Below are positions 33,764 to 42,096 of a stretch of 64,000 nt of DNA, one piece after another. The position numbers and the translations under genes are program-made. The notes under the pieces are model-generated. The model was not told where the DNA came from. It did not search any database and saw only the letters and a program-made list of their open reading frames with translations. Position 1 is the stretch's first letter. Each line of letters opens with the position of its first letter. Source of the DNA: Aliivibrio finisterrensis_A (lineage in GTDB: Bacteria > Pseudomonadota > Gammaproteobacteria > Enterobacterales > Vibrionaceae); NCBI RefSeq assembly GCF_004167675.1, contig NZ_SEZQ01000001.1; one strand, given 5' to 3'.

Positions 33764-35683
33764 ATGATGGGTGAACATTATTCGATCAGTAAAAATAGCT
33801 TTGATGTTTTGCGCTTTTCAAAAAGGGAAGTCGATAAAATTGCTTTAGTGACGGAAGGTGGTGGTCAAAGAGGTGTGTTTACTGCTGGAGTACTTGATAG
33901 CTTCTTACAGGCAAACTTTAATCCATTTGATTTATTAATTGGCACTTCTGCGGGTTCTCTGAATTTAGCCTCTTATATTTGTGGGCATAAAGGACACGCT
34001 TACCGCATTATTGATCAAGTGACTCGCAGTCCTGATTTTTTCAAATTGTCTCGCTTCTTATTGACTGGCGAAGGGATGGATTTGGATTGGCTAATCGATA
34101 AAACTGAATCTGACATTCCTTTAAATTGGAAAGTAGGGGAAGAGCATTTAACGACTAAGCAGGTACTTGCTGTAGCCGCCCATGCAACCAATTTTGAAAC
34201 TAAGTATTTTGACCTATCCACCAGTAACTGGAAAGATATCCTACGGGCCTCGTGCGCAATTCCTGCTTTGCATAAACAGCCAGTTATTATGGATGATAAA
34301 CGTTGGCTTGATGGTGGTTTAACAACGCCTATTCCAGTGCAAGCTGCATATGATCGAGGTTTTCGGCATATCGTTGTTATTCGTACCGTACCTGTTGATT
34401 TTAAAGAGAATCACGATTGGTTGATCTCTCTTGCTAAGATGACAAAGAACAACACACTGGATCATATGGCTGCGATGCTAGTGACTCATGAAGAGAACTA
34501 TCGTAAGACCCAAGAATTTTTAGCGAACCCTCCTGACGATGTCATCATTTATGAAATCTCGCCAAACAAAGCGCTTCAATCTAAAGTGCTTGGTAGCACG
34601 AAAAAGCAACTAGATGCCGATTATCAGCATGGTAAAGCGTTAGGTAATTTATTTCTTGAAACAATAGCTTCTAAATTGAGCTTATCGCACCTTCAACAAG
34701 AGCAGTTCTTAATACAGACTCGTGAAGAGCGTTTTACCGATGAAAGGAAACAGCAAGAGTACAATACTCAAATAGATGCTATTTGGAATAGTAAAATTTG
34801 CGGGGAGGTTCTTGGTGTTGAGCGTATTCCGCTAAAATGGATTAACGTTAATCCCAATAAGAAAAAACAAACGTTAGTTATTGTAAATGGACGCAATGAA
34901 AGCTATTGGAAATATAAAGAAGTCATTTTAGAGCTGAGTCAGTATTACAATATTTATGCCTATGATCACCGTGGCCAAGGTGAATCAGGACGGATGACTC
35001 AAGATCACGAATTAGGTCATGTGGATGATTTTCATGATTATGTTATGGATCTTTATATCTTTATGGAGAGAGTTGTGAGGCCAAACTTGGAGGGGGAATG
35101 CTTTATGCTCTCTCACTCAATGGGAGCTGCGGTAATGACTCAATATTTATCGACATTTGACCATCCGGTGAAAGCGTCAGCGGCTACATCGCCTATGTTT
35201 GGGGTCTATATTCCGGGTAAAGCTCATGGTTTAAAAAAGCAGACATTGAATCTACTTGATGTGCTAGCAAGCAAACCAAATTATGCATTGGGTCAAAGCC
35301 ATTTCAAAAAAGTGAGATATGAAGAAAACGTACTTACGCACAGTAAAGCACGGTATCAAATATTTGTAGACTTGTTTGTAAATAACCCTAGATTACGATT
35401 AGGTGGACCAAGTACGCATTGGATAACAGAATCAATAAAAGCAGGTAAAAAATGCATCGCTACTGCACATAAAATAAAAATTCCAATGCTGATCTTACAA
35501 GCCGGTGATGATCTTGTTGTGAGTAATATTGCGCAGTCGGAGTTTCATGAGAAGTGTAACTCAAGCCATTTAGAACAAGTTGAAGGCGCTTATCATGATA
35601 TGTTGATAGAGAAAGACATTTATAGAGATATAGCGATTAATAAACTGCTCGATTTTTTTACAAGTGATTACCGTTTTTATTGA
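33764..35683 (+). CDS. Patatin-like phospholipase fused to a PldB-like lysophospholipase
   Basis: Two lipid hydrolases are joined in 639 residues. The N-terminal patatin domain (about 20-320, YjjU-like) has the oxyanion loop EGGGQRGVF at 31-39, nucleophile Ser62 in IGTSAGS and the dyad Asp near 184 in WLDGGLTTP. The C-terminal alpha/beta hydrolase (about 355-639) carries YDHRGQGESGRM, nucleophile Ser452 in LSHSMGAAVM, and later LQAGDD and EGAYHDML with probable Asp and His. Its motifs follow E. coli PldB (lysophospholipase L2) closely. The pairing suggests one protein that removes both acyl chains from phospholipids. No signal peptide is seen. Confidence 0.87.
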   Translation: MMGEHYSISKNSFDVLRFSKREVDKIALVTEGGGQRGVFTAGVLDSFLQANFNPFDLLIGTSAGSLNLASYICGHKGHAYRIIDQVTRSPDFFKLSRFLLTGEGMDLDWLIDKTESDIPLNWKVGEEHLTTKQVLAVAAHATNFETKYFDLSTSNWKDILRASCAIPALHKQPVIMDDKRWLDGGLTTPIPVQAAYDRGFRHIVVIRTVPVDFKENHDWLISLAKMTKNNTLDHMAAMLVTHEENYRKTQEFLANPPDDVIIYEISPNKALQSKVLGSTKKQLDADYQHGKALGNLFLETIASKLSLSHLQQEQFLIQTREERFTDERKQQEYNTQIDAIWNSKICGEVLGVERIPLKWINVNPNKKKQTLVIVNGRNESYWKYKEVILELSQYYNIYAYDHRGQGESGRMTQDHELGHVDDFHDYVMDLYIFMERVVRPNLEGECFMLSHSMGAAVMTQYLSTFDHPVKASAATSPMFGVYIPGKAHGLKKQTLNLLDVLASKPNYALGQSHFKKVRYEENVLTHSKARYQIFVDLFVNNPRLRLGGPSTHWITESIKAGKKCIATAHKIKIPMLILQAGDDLVVSNIAQSEFHEKCNSSHLEQVEGAYHDMLIEKDIYRDIAINKLLDFFTSDYRFY

Positions 35684-35728
35684 TCAAACAACAGCCTTTT
35701 TGTTTTATAACTAGAAGGCTGTTAGGTG

Positions 35729-36610
35729 TTATCTCAAGTTTATTGATTTAATCAGTAAATTATAAAGTGCCGTTGCAGCTGGCCCTGTTTTTACACCTTT
35801 TGGTAAGGTTAAATGCAAAGGTACTTGGTAACTTGATGCGTTTTCAATATGTAAAACCACCATCTCTTTATCATTATGCTGTTCAATCACATGTTGTGGT
35901 AATCGGCAGTAGCCTAATCCTTGTTTTGTTGCTTGCCACGCATGGTCAAAATTATCGACAGTAATGCGTTGATTTGATTTTAGCCATCCAACATCTTGTT
36001 TATTTTCTACCCCTAAATCACGTATCACTATTTGGCAATTTGTTGTTAGATCGGCCAAGCTAGGAGCGGATAAACTTGCAAGAGGGTGGTGAGTTGAAAC
36101 AACCGGTAGCATGGTTGTTATCCCAAAGGCTTCACATGAATGATTGGTAATAGGTAGAGTAATAATAGAAATATCAGAGTTTTCAGAGGTTACCATTTTG
36201 GTTGTTTTAGATAACGAGGTTTCTATCACCTGAACAGAAGTTGATGTATTTTCTTTCATGAACTCCGTCATTGCACCATATAACCACGAACGGTCACATA
36301 AGTGATCGACAGCAATTGTGATTTCGGCTTCTACTCCTTGGGATAGTTGAGCACTAATGTCTTCAAGAGCTCTAGCTTGCTCTATCATTGATTGTGCTCT
36401 GCGTAACAGGGATTTCCCATCATTAGTTAAGACTGCTCGTCTACCTTCTACTTTCAGTAGTGATAAACCGAGTTGGTCTTCTAATTTTTTTATCGAATAA
36501 ATCAAAGTGGTATGGCTTTTATTTAACGTATTTGCTGCTGCTTGAATGCTACCTGCTTTGTCTATTTCAAATAATGTTAACCATTGCTCTAACGTTGTTT
36601 TTAATCTCAT
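35729..36610 (-). CDS. LysR-family transcriptional regulator
   Basis: The 293 residues start with the LysR winged HTH (LTLFEIDKAGSIQAAANTL, then KSHTTLIYSIKKLEDQLGL) and continue with an effector-binding domain. The ribosome site is weak. It is divergent from the ydhR-like gene at 36746 across about 135 bases, so that gene is the likely target. The inducer is unknown. Confidence 0.85.
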   Translation of the reverse strand: MRLKTTLEQWLTLFEIDKAGSIQAAANTLNKSHTTLIYSIKKLEDQLGLSLLKVEGRRAVLTNDGKSLLRRAQSMIEQARALEDISAQLSQGVEAEITIAVDHLCDRSWLYGAMTEFMKENTSTSVQVIETSLSKTTKMVTSENSDISIITLPITNHSCEAFGITTMLPVVSTHHPLASLSAPSLADLTTNCQIVIRDLGVENKQDVGWLKSNQRITVDNFDHAWQATKQGLGYCRLPQHVIEQHNDKEMVVLHIENASSYQVPLHLTLPKGVKTGPAATALYNLLIKSINLR

Positions 36611-36745
36611 CTGTCTAAAATACTCACAGTTATGTGCAGTTTTATGAACTTTTATGTGTAATTTATCTAGGTATTATAGCACCTATCGCAAGGGAGAAGA
36701 CACGCTAAGTGCTATACCTAATTGCTTAATTAGTTGGAGATAAAG

Positions 36746-37051
36746 ATGAGTAAATTATTGCAAGTTGATTTCGATTTTACTGGACCATTTGGCGATGAAA
36801 TGACAGCTATGATGACAAGTTTAGCGGAGTCGATTAACCAGGAACCGGGAATTATTTGGAAAATATGGACCACAAGCGAACAATCACAACTGGGTGGTGG
36901 TATTTATTTGTTTGAAGATGAAGCGACAGCACAATCGTATTTGAGCATGCATTCTACTCGTTTAACTGAAATGGGTATCACTAATATTCGAGGTTATATT
37001 TTTGATATTAATGAACCGTTATCAATGATTAATAACGGCCCAATCGCATAA
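36746..37051 (+). CDS. ydhR: YdhR-family putative monooxygenase
   Basis: The 101-residue protein matches the YdhR family: KLLQVDFDFTGPFG at the start, then SINQEPGIIWKIWTTSE and GGIYLFEDEATAQSYLSMHS. These are dimeric ferredoxin-like folds related to small quinone monooxygenases; the physiological substrate is unknown. GGAG eight bases before ATG 36746 decides the start. A LysR regulator is divergent. Confidence 0.83.
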   Translation: MSKLLQVDFDFTGPFGDEMTAMMTSLAESINQEPGIIWKIWTTSEQSQLGGGIYLFEDEATAQSYLSMHSTRLTEMGITNIRGYIFDINEPLSMINNGPIA

Positions 37052-37109
37052 TTTATTTTGCTTTCTATCTTGAGTTATCTGTAATTTAAAAAGAAGTAAA
37101 CGCATGTAT

Positions 37110-37143
37110 AAAAGCCCTGCTGAGTTACCTTAGCAGGGCTTTA
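37110..37143. terminator. Bidirectional terminator
   Basis: AAAGCCCTGCT pairs with AGCAGGGCTTT around a ten-base loop. It lies between the convergent ydhR and outer-membrane-protein genes. Confidence 0.8.
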
Positions 37144-37157
37144 TGTGGTATTAGCAA

Positions 37158-38111
37158 TTAGAACTTATAGTTAAGACCTACAGTAGCAATGTATTCTGAT
37201 TCATCATAAAAAGTAATATTTGAATCGGTTGAGCTGTAACCCGCAAAAGAGATGAACGACCAATCTTGCCAATCCATGAATTTAGTGTATTCATAAGCGG
37301 CAAATAAGCTTAGTTTATCGTCTTTACGTGTCTTCCCATAAATCGGGTTGTCTGCACCGAAGTTTCGTTGGTTGTAGCCTGCAGTTAATACTAATTGGTG
37401 TCTTTGCATTATTTTAAAGAAACTGACTTCAGTACCGTATTGATCATAAGAGCTTGCTTTTCCGTCCGCAGATGAAGATTGGTAAATAACAGAGGGTAGG
37501 ACGAAAGAAGTTCGGCTTAATGGCAAACGATATTGACCTTTTAAGTAGATTGTATCTGCATCTCTTTTTAGTACATCTACGACATCATCGTTCTCGATAT
37601 CTTTGGTTGCATAAGCGCTATCAATAGTGAAATTTGATCCTGCGATATTTTCGACTTTAAAACGAAATGCATTGCCTGATGCATCTGTTTCTGTTCGAGC
37701 TGAGTCGACTAAATATGGGTTAGCCCATGTCTTGCTTGACATAACGGTTGGTAAAATAGATACATCAACTACCATTCTTGAATCAAATTGATATTTATAA
37801 CCCACTTCAAGGACAACCGTACCTGTTGCAACATCTTGACGAGTTGTACCAGCATACACTTGCTGATTTAACTCTTGGCCAAAGGTATAGGCTATGCTGC
37901 CAAGAGGAAAAGCCATAAAGCCGTTATCGCTAGAGCCTTTTTGGTATACGGAGCTAATAGTATCTTCACCTTCGGTATTAAAATTGGATGTTGAAGATGT
38001 AAACCCTGTTGTTAATGCAATTTCACCACTAATGCCTTCTTTATCTGCAAGTTGAGCCATTGCCGAAGGTGTAACCACGCATAAAATAAATGAGAAATTA
38101 CGTAAATTCAT
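37158..38111 (-). CDS. Outer-membrane beta-barrel protein, DUF2860-like
   Basis: The 317 residues begin with a signal peptide ending near PSAMA, followed by QLADKEGISGEIALTTGF. The rest alternates polar and hydrophobic residues in barrel style and ends in LNYKF, an aromatic C-terminus expected of an outer-membrane barrel. It resembles the DUF2860 family common in Vibrionaceae. The role is unknown. The gene has an AAGGAA site and stands alone downstream of an AraC gene in the same direction. Confidence 0.7.
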   Translation of the reverse strand: MNLRNFSFILCVVTPSAMAQLADKEGISGEIALTTGFTSSTSNFNTEGEDTISSVYQKGSSDNGFMAFPLGSIAYTFGQELNQQVYAGTTRQDVATGTVVLEVGYKYQFDSRMVVDVSILPTVMSSKTWANPYLVDSARTETDASGNAFRFKVENIAGSNFTIDSAYATKDIENDDVVDVLKRDADTIYLKGQYRLPLSRTSFVLPSVIYQSSSADGKASSYDQYGTEVSFFKIMQRHQLVLTAGYNQRNFGADNPIYGKTRKDDKLSLFAAYEYTKFMDWQDWSFISFAGYSSTDSNITFYDESEYIATVGLNYKF

Positions 38112-38196
38112 AAAGGGTCATTCCTTGAAGTATTATTTAATTAACTATATTGAAACAGTAACGCATAAATATCAACAAAGAAGTGCTATTTAGAAA

Positions 38197-39018
38197 TTAT
38201 AAACTCTGCTTATATTGTTTGGGTGTAGCTGCAACCATATTTTTAAAATTGCGATGAAAATGACTTTGATCGGTAAAACCAAGATCAGTTGCAATAGAAG
38301 CGATATTTTCACCTTCTTTTAGTAAGGCTTTTGCTTTATTTATTCGCATTACTATTTGATAAGCGTGTGGTGTAATTCCATATTGTTTTCTGAACGAATG
38401 AATAAGGTAATAATCACTTAAGCCTGAGATTTCAGCAATGTCAGAGATAGAGATATTCTTGTCAAAATTGTCAGAAATATATTGATAAGCACACTCAATT
38501 GCTTTTTTCGAAATAATATCGAGAGAGGGGTTGTTGTTACCTTTTAGAATTAATTCAGAGAAAAAACTGATTGCAGTTTGTTCAATTTTAATCGCAGATT
38601 CGTCTTCTATTAAAACCTGAGCCAGTGATTGAAACCCTCGATATAAGAAAGGACAATCACTGTGCGTCATTTGAATTGGTTGAAATCCTTGATTGCTTCC
38701 ATTCGATATTTGAGATTGAAGATCAGCAATCCAATCTGGTTCAACATAGAGCATTTTGTAGCTCCAGCTCGTGCCTTTTTGTGGATTGCATGAATGGACT
38801 TCTTCCGGGTTCACGATAACAGTTGAACCCGGTCGAATAGTTTGTTTTATATTTTGATTTACATACTCACTAATCCCGCTGTCTACTACTCCAATTGAAA
38901 ACTCTGGGTGAGTGTGCTTTTTATAGCAGGCGTTTGAATTATTGGAATACCGTAGTTCAAACGGAAGAACAGATGATCTTAAAAAGTGAGGATTTGAATT
39001 AGCCAACCTAACGTCCAT
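38197..39018 (-). CDS. AraC-family regulator, co-transcribed with a LysE-type exporter
   Basis: The 273 residues have an N-terminal cupin-like AraC binding domain (HTHPEFSIGVVDSG, VIVNPEEVHSCNP) and a C-terminal double HTH (ISDIAEISGLSDYYLIHSFRKQ, then IASIATDLGFTDQSHFHRNFK, cut here). The gene starts three bases after the lysE-type stop, so the two are probably one operon. The family most often senses an amino acid or sugar; here the neighbour suggests an amino acid. Confidence 0.85.
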   Translation of the reverse strand: MDVRLANSNPHFLRSSVLPFELRYSNNSNACYKKHTHPEFSIGVVDSGISEYVNQNIKQTIRPGSTVIVNPEEVHSCNPQKGTSWSYKMLYVEPDWIADLQSQISNGSNQGFQPIQMTHSDCPFLYRGFQSLAQVLIEDESAIKIEQTAISFFSELILKGNNNPSLDIISKKAIECAYQYISDNFDKNISISDIAEISGLSDYYLIHSFRKQYGITPHAYQIVMRINKAKALLKEGENIASIATDLGFTDQSHFHRNFKNMVAATPKQYKQSL

Positions 39019-39021
39019 TTA

Positions 39022-39624
39022 TTATTTTGATATAAAGAATACATACACTACTGTTAATGCAAGCAAGCCTCCCATCGCTCGATTAAAGATTTTATAATGA
39101 ATAGGGTGCTCAAGGTATTTACCAATGGTTAAACCTAATAAAGCCCAAGTTGATATACAGCAGTAACATACGATAAAAAATATCACACTAAATGCACCGA
39201 GGTCTTCGAGAGGAATCACACCGTTACTAGAAAATACGGTGACACCAGACAAAGATACAATCCAAGCTTTTGGATTCAACCATTGACACAGTAAGCCCTG
39301 TAACATGGTTGGGGCATCGTCCTTTTTGTTTTTATTTTGTTCGGTTCTTTCACTAGTTGCTACTTTATAAGCCAAATAAAGTAGGAAAGCGCTACCAAGG
39401 TAATTTAGAACTAGCGTTGCTGTATGCGAATCATCAAAGGCTTGTATTAGCCCAAGCCCTAATATAATAAGAATAGACACAAAACCAACAGTTGCCCCAA
39501 AAATATGTGGAATTGTTCTTGTGTATCCATGATTAGCACCAGTGATAGTAGCAAGAATATTTACAGGTCCTGGTGAGAGGGAGGTGACAAAGGCAAACAT
39601 TGCCATAGCTAAAAAAAGACTCAT
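39022..39624 (-). CDS. LysE/RhtB-family exporter
   Basis: The 200-residue membrane protein has the signature FVTSLSPGPVNILATITGANHG near residue 12 (SPGP core) and LLCQWLNPKAWIVSLSGV near 110. About six membrane segments are predictable. AAGGATAA precedes the ATG. It heads an apparent operon with the AraC regulator at 39018. The substrate is unknown. Confidence 0.85.
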   Translation of the reverse strand: MSLFLAMAMFAFVTSLSPGPVNILATITGANHGYTRTIPHIFGATVGFVSILIILGLGLIQAFDDSHTATLVLNYLGSAFLLYLAYKVATSERTEQNKNKKDDAPTMLQGLLCQWLNPKAWIVSLSGVTVFSSNGVIPLEDLGAFSVIFFIVCYCCISTWALLGLTIGKYLEHPIHYKIFNRAMGGLLALTVVYVFFISK

Positions 39625-39803
39625 TATTTATCCTTAAAATTCAGTTGCTTATTTGTTCCCGTCAATGAAACGGTTGGGCCAGTATTCGTTCAAGGATAAG
39701 TTAAGTGCATCAGTCCTTGTTTTAATGATGCCATCAGACTAATTCAAGGAGAGATCTCCTTATTGTATAAAATTGTTTTTTTAGTTAGATCATGTATTTG
39801 ATT

Positions 39804-39955
39804 TTATTCTGAAGCGCTAAGCGATAGTGCACCGACAAAATCTATTTTACTCAATGGAACACCTTCTTTACGTAGTAGGTTGTATAGCGTGGTTTGATGA
39901 AAATACAGATTTGGTGTTGAGAATGAAGTAATAAAACCCTCAGCAGTAAAAGTCA
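39804..39955 (-). pseudogene. Remnant of a DUF1993-family gene with a frameshift
   Basis: On the minus strand the sequence encodes a piece of about 50 residues resembling the C-terminus of DUF1993 proteins: FTAEGFITSFSTPNLYF, then HQTTLYNLLRKEGVPLSKID in a different frame. One base appears to be missing near 39890-39900. The N-terminal two thirds of the family is absent and no intact frame exists. The rest of the 39625-40140 stretch holds no other gene that I can support. Confidence 0.55.
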
Positions 39956-40154
39956 TTGGCCTTTCTGGTTAATGTATTTATTGTCGCTTACATGGCGTAC
40001 TCACTATTTGAAGTGAAGAGTAGAGAAGGCTCTTCTGAAGCATAAACCTACTCATAATTGAAATAGTGATATTTTTAACTATTATGGTGTTTACAATGTG
40101 GTTTATTACTTATATATTGAATTTGTTACCACGATAAACGACTAGGATACATTC

Positions 40155-40265
40155 ATGCTTTCTTCTACAGCCCTACAATTTGCTGCTTTGTGCAAAACAA
40201 TGCTCGGTGCTGTGTCGCGTGTAACATCATCTATTATTGCTGTCATTCTAGTGATTATTAACTAG
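40155..40265 (+). CDS. Ile/Val/Leu-rich leader peptide upstream of brnQ
   Basis: This 36-codon frame reads MLSSTALQFAALC, KTMLGAVSRVTSS, IIAVILVIIN and stop. Eight of the last ten codons are Ile, Val or Leu (five ATT, GTC, GTG and CTA). An AGGAT site lies eight bases before the ATG. The stop codon abuts a set of competing hairpins (40265-40297), and brnQ, a branched-chain amino-acid carrier, starts 124 bases later. This is the layout of the ilv and leu leader peptides, so I read it as a translational attenuator for brnQ. I have no independent proof of expression. Confidence 0.72.
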   Translation: MLSSTALQFAALCKTMLGAVSRVTSSIIAVILVIIN

Positions 40266-40342
40266 GCTGGCGGCACTTCCGTCAGCCAGGCTGACGGGAG
40301 ACTGCTTTATTCTCTTCTTGTTTTTCTCAGCCAATCTGACGG
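40265..40342 (+). promoter_or_regulatory. Competing hairpins of a putative brnQ attenuator
   Basis: Three consecutive nine-base segments are GGCTGGCGG (40265-40273), CCGTCAGCC (40279-40287) and GGCTGACGG (40289-40297). The middle one can pair with either neighbour. A ribosome stalled on the Ile/Val codons would leave the first pair free to form; one at the stop would cover the first segment and allow the second pair. A pyrimidine-rich run with TTTTT follows at 40311-40325. TCAGCC (40327-40332) and CTGACGG (40336-40342) repeat the motif. The U run is not immediately after the hairpin, so the terminator is imperfect. Confidence 0.6.
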
Positions 40343-40388
40343 TCCACAATAAAAGCTACTAGGGTTAAGCCCAATAGCAATAAGGACT

Positions 40389-41717
40389 ATGACATTGAAA
40401 AAACAAAATTTACTTGCTATCGGTTTAATGACTTTCGCCATGTTTCTTGGTGCAGGAAATATCATTTTCCCTCCATTTCTTGGCTTAGAAGCAGGCACTC
40501 AATACTTGCCAGCAATGCTCGGTTTTTTGCTTACTGCCGTTGGGTTACCATCGTTGACACTAATTGTACTAGGCCGATTAAGTAGTAGCGCTCAATTAAC
40601 ACAGGCACTACCTAAACCATTAGCCATTGCCTTTTGGGTTCTGTTATTTACTGCAATTGGTCCCGCATTTGGCATGCCAAGAGCGGTAACTGTGGCTTAT
40701 GAAATGGGCATAAAACCTTTTGTTGAAGGTGAACATTTATTAATTTTCTCCGTTTTGTTTGTTGGTGCGACTTTGTTATTAGCATTTCAACGTGGAAAAT
40801 TAGTTGATTATATCGGTAAGGTGATGACCCCTTTACTTGTGCTGATGCTAGCGGCTCTAGCAGTAGCAGCTATCGTAACGCCTTTAGGTGTATTTAATGC
40901 CCCAAGTGCTGATTATCAATATAAAGCAGTAACCAGTGGTTTAATCCAAGGCTATATGACAATGGATGCTATTGCTGCTGTTGGTTTTGGTTGGATTATA
41001 ATCAAAGCAATTCAAGATAAAGGGTGTGAGTCACCACAAGAAATTTTCCGAGCGACAGTCAAAGTTACTGTTGTGTATGCCTTATTAATGTCGGCGTGCT
41101 ACTTAGCGATGGCATACGTTGGTGCTACTTCTGCTTCTATTTCAGAAGGGGCAACGAATGGTGGTGAATTACTAACTCGTTATGTTGCAGAGATCTTCGG
41201 GCCATTAGGGCAGTACTTATTGGCAGGTATCATCATAATGGCGTGTTTAACCACAACCGTTGGCTTAACCAATGCGTGTGCTGAGTATTATCAGCAAACT
41301 TTCCGTTCACCTTTTGCAATTACGGCAATCATCGTAACAGTATTAACAGGCGTTATTGCTAATTTTGGTTTGGAGCAAATCTTAGCTATTAGCTTACCTG
41401 CTATTTTAATTCTTTGTCCTATTGCCATTGCTTTGGTGCTTACAGCACTGTTCTTACCTACGACAAAACGCAATGTAATTGCTTATGTAACGATTGTTAG
41501 TATTACAGTGGTATTTGGTAGTTTAGATGCATTACATATTCTTGGACTATTGCCAGAATCGCTAGCTATCCCGTTGAATGACTATGTTCCAATGTTTGAA
41601 GCGCATGCCAGTTGGTTTTTACCGGTGTTTGCTGCTATTGCTATAAGTAAGGTATTAGCTAGAAAAGCGAATAGTGAGGCGGTTGAATTATCAGAAAAGG
41701 CAGCAGGCCTAAAATAG
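40389..41717 (+). CDS. brnQ: Branched-chain amino-acid:cation symporter
   Basis: BrnQ imports leucine, isoleucine and valine with sodium or protons. The 442 residues have about twelve membrane segments. The start LLAIGLMTFAMFLGAGNIIFPPFLG is characteristic of the LIVCS family (cited as FLGAGNIIFPP). TMDAIAAVGFGWII near 195 and CLTTTVGLTNACAEYY near 285 are further family segments. The start at ATG 40389 follows AAGGACT. The long upstream leader suggests regulation by attenuation. Confidence 0.93.
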   Translation: MTLKKQNLLAIGLMTFAMFLGAGNIIFPPFLGLEAGTQYLPAMLGFLLTAVGLPSLTLIVLGRLSSSAQLTQALPKPLAIAFWVLLFTAIGPAFGMPRAVTVAYEMGIKPFVEGEHLLIFSVLFVGATLLLAFQRGKLVDYIGKVMTPLLVLMLAALAVAAIVTPLGVFNAPSADYQYKAVTSGLIQGYMTMDAIAAVGFGWIIIKAIQDKGCESPQEIFRATVKVTVVYALLMSACYLAMAYVGATSASISEGATNGGELLTRYVAEIFGPLGQYLLAGIIIMACLTTTVGLTNACAEYYQQTFRSPFAITAIIVTVLTGVIANFGLEQILAISLPAILILCPIAIALVLTALFLPTTKRNVIAYVTIVSITVVFGSLDALHILGLLPESLAIPLNDYVPMFEAHASWFLPVFAAIAISKVLARKANSEAVELSEKAAGLK

Positions 41718-41737
41718 AGAGTGTTCCTTGTCTTAAA

Positions 41738-41772
41738 TAAAAACGGGTAGCTTTTTGGCTACCTGTTTATAT
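41738..41772 (+). terminator. Terminator after brnQ
   Basis: AAACGGGTAGC pairs with GCTACCTGTTT around a six-base loop, followed by T and A residues. Confidence 0.75.
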
Positions 41773-42096
41773 AACAACTACTTATTCAGAGTGGTATTAT
41801 TGATTATTTACGCTACTAGCATCACCTCATACCGGTTATTTGATAAAAATAATAAGAAGAACATGATGATAAATGTAGTCTTTTTGTTGCTTTTTTGTGT
41901 TTAAAAAATGTAGAAATAATAACTACTTATAAATATTTTGTTTTATTTTTATAAATTTGAATGATGTGTGATCTGCCGCTATTTATTGAATATATAAGAT
42001 GATTATTATCCTCTCGATTTTTGGTGTTTAAATTACTAGTGTAATAAGCGGTAATTTAAAAATAGTTATATAAAACCTATCATCAGGGAGATTGAT
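41773..42096. other. Intergenic region upstream of the Dcu carrier gene
   Basis: About 320 bases of very AT-rich sequence lie before the Dcu start. I see no reading frame, no convincing FNR or CRP box, and only a TGTGTGATCT half-site near 41966. A GGGAG ribosome site lies just before the ATG at 42097. Confidence 0.5.

Noticed and set aside
35691..35722. Inverted repeat ACAGCCTT / AAGGCTGT between the patatin-fusion and LysR genes
   Set aside because: No T run follows on either strand, so I do not call it a terminator, and an eight-base stem alone is weak evidence.
41960..41990. TGTGTGATCT upstream of the Dcu gene as a CRP or FNR site
   Set aside because: Only one half-site is present and the FNR consensus TTGAT-N4-ATCAA is not found.
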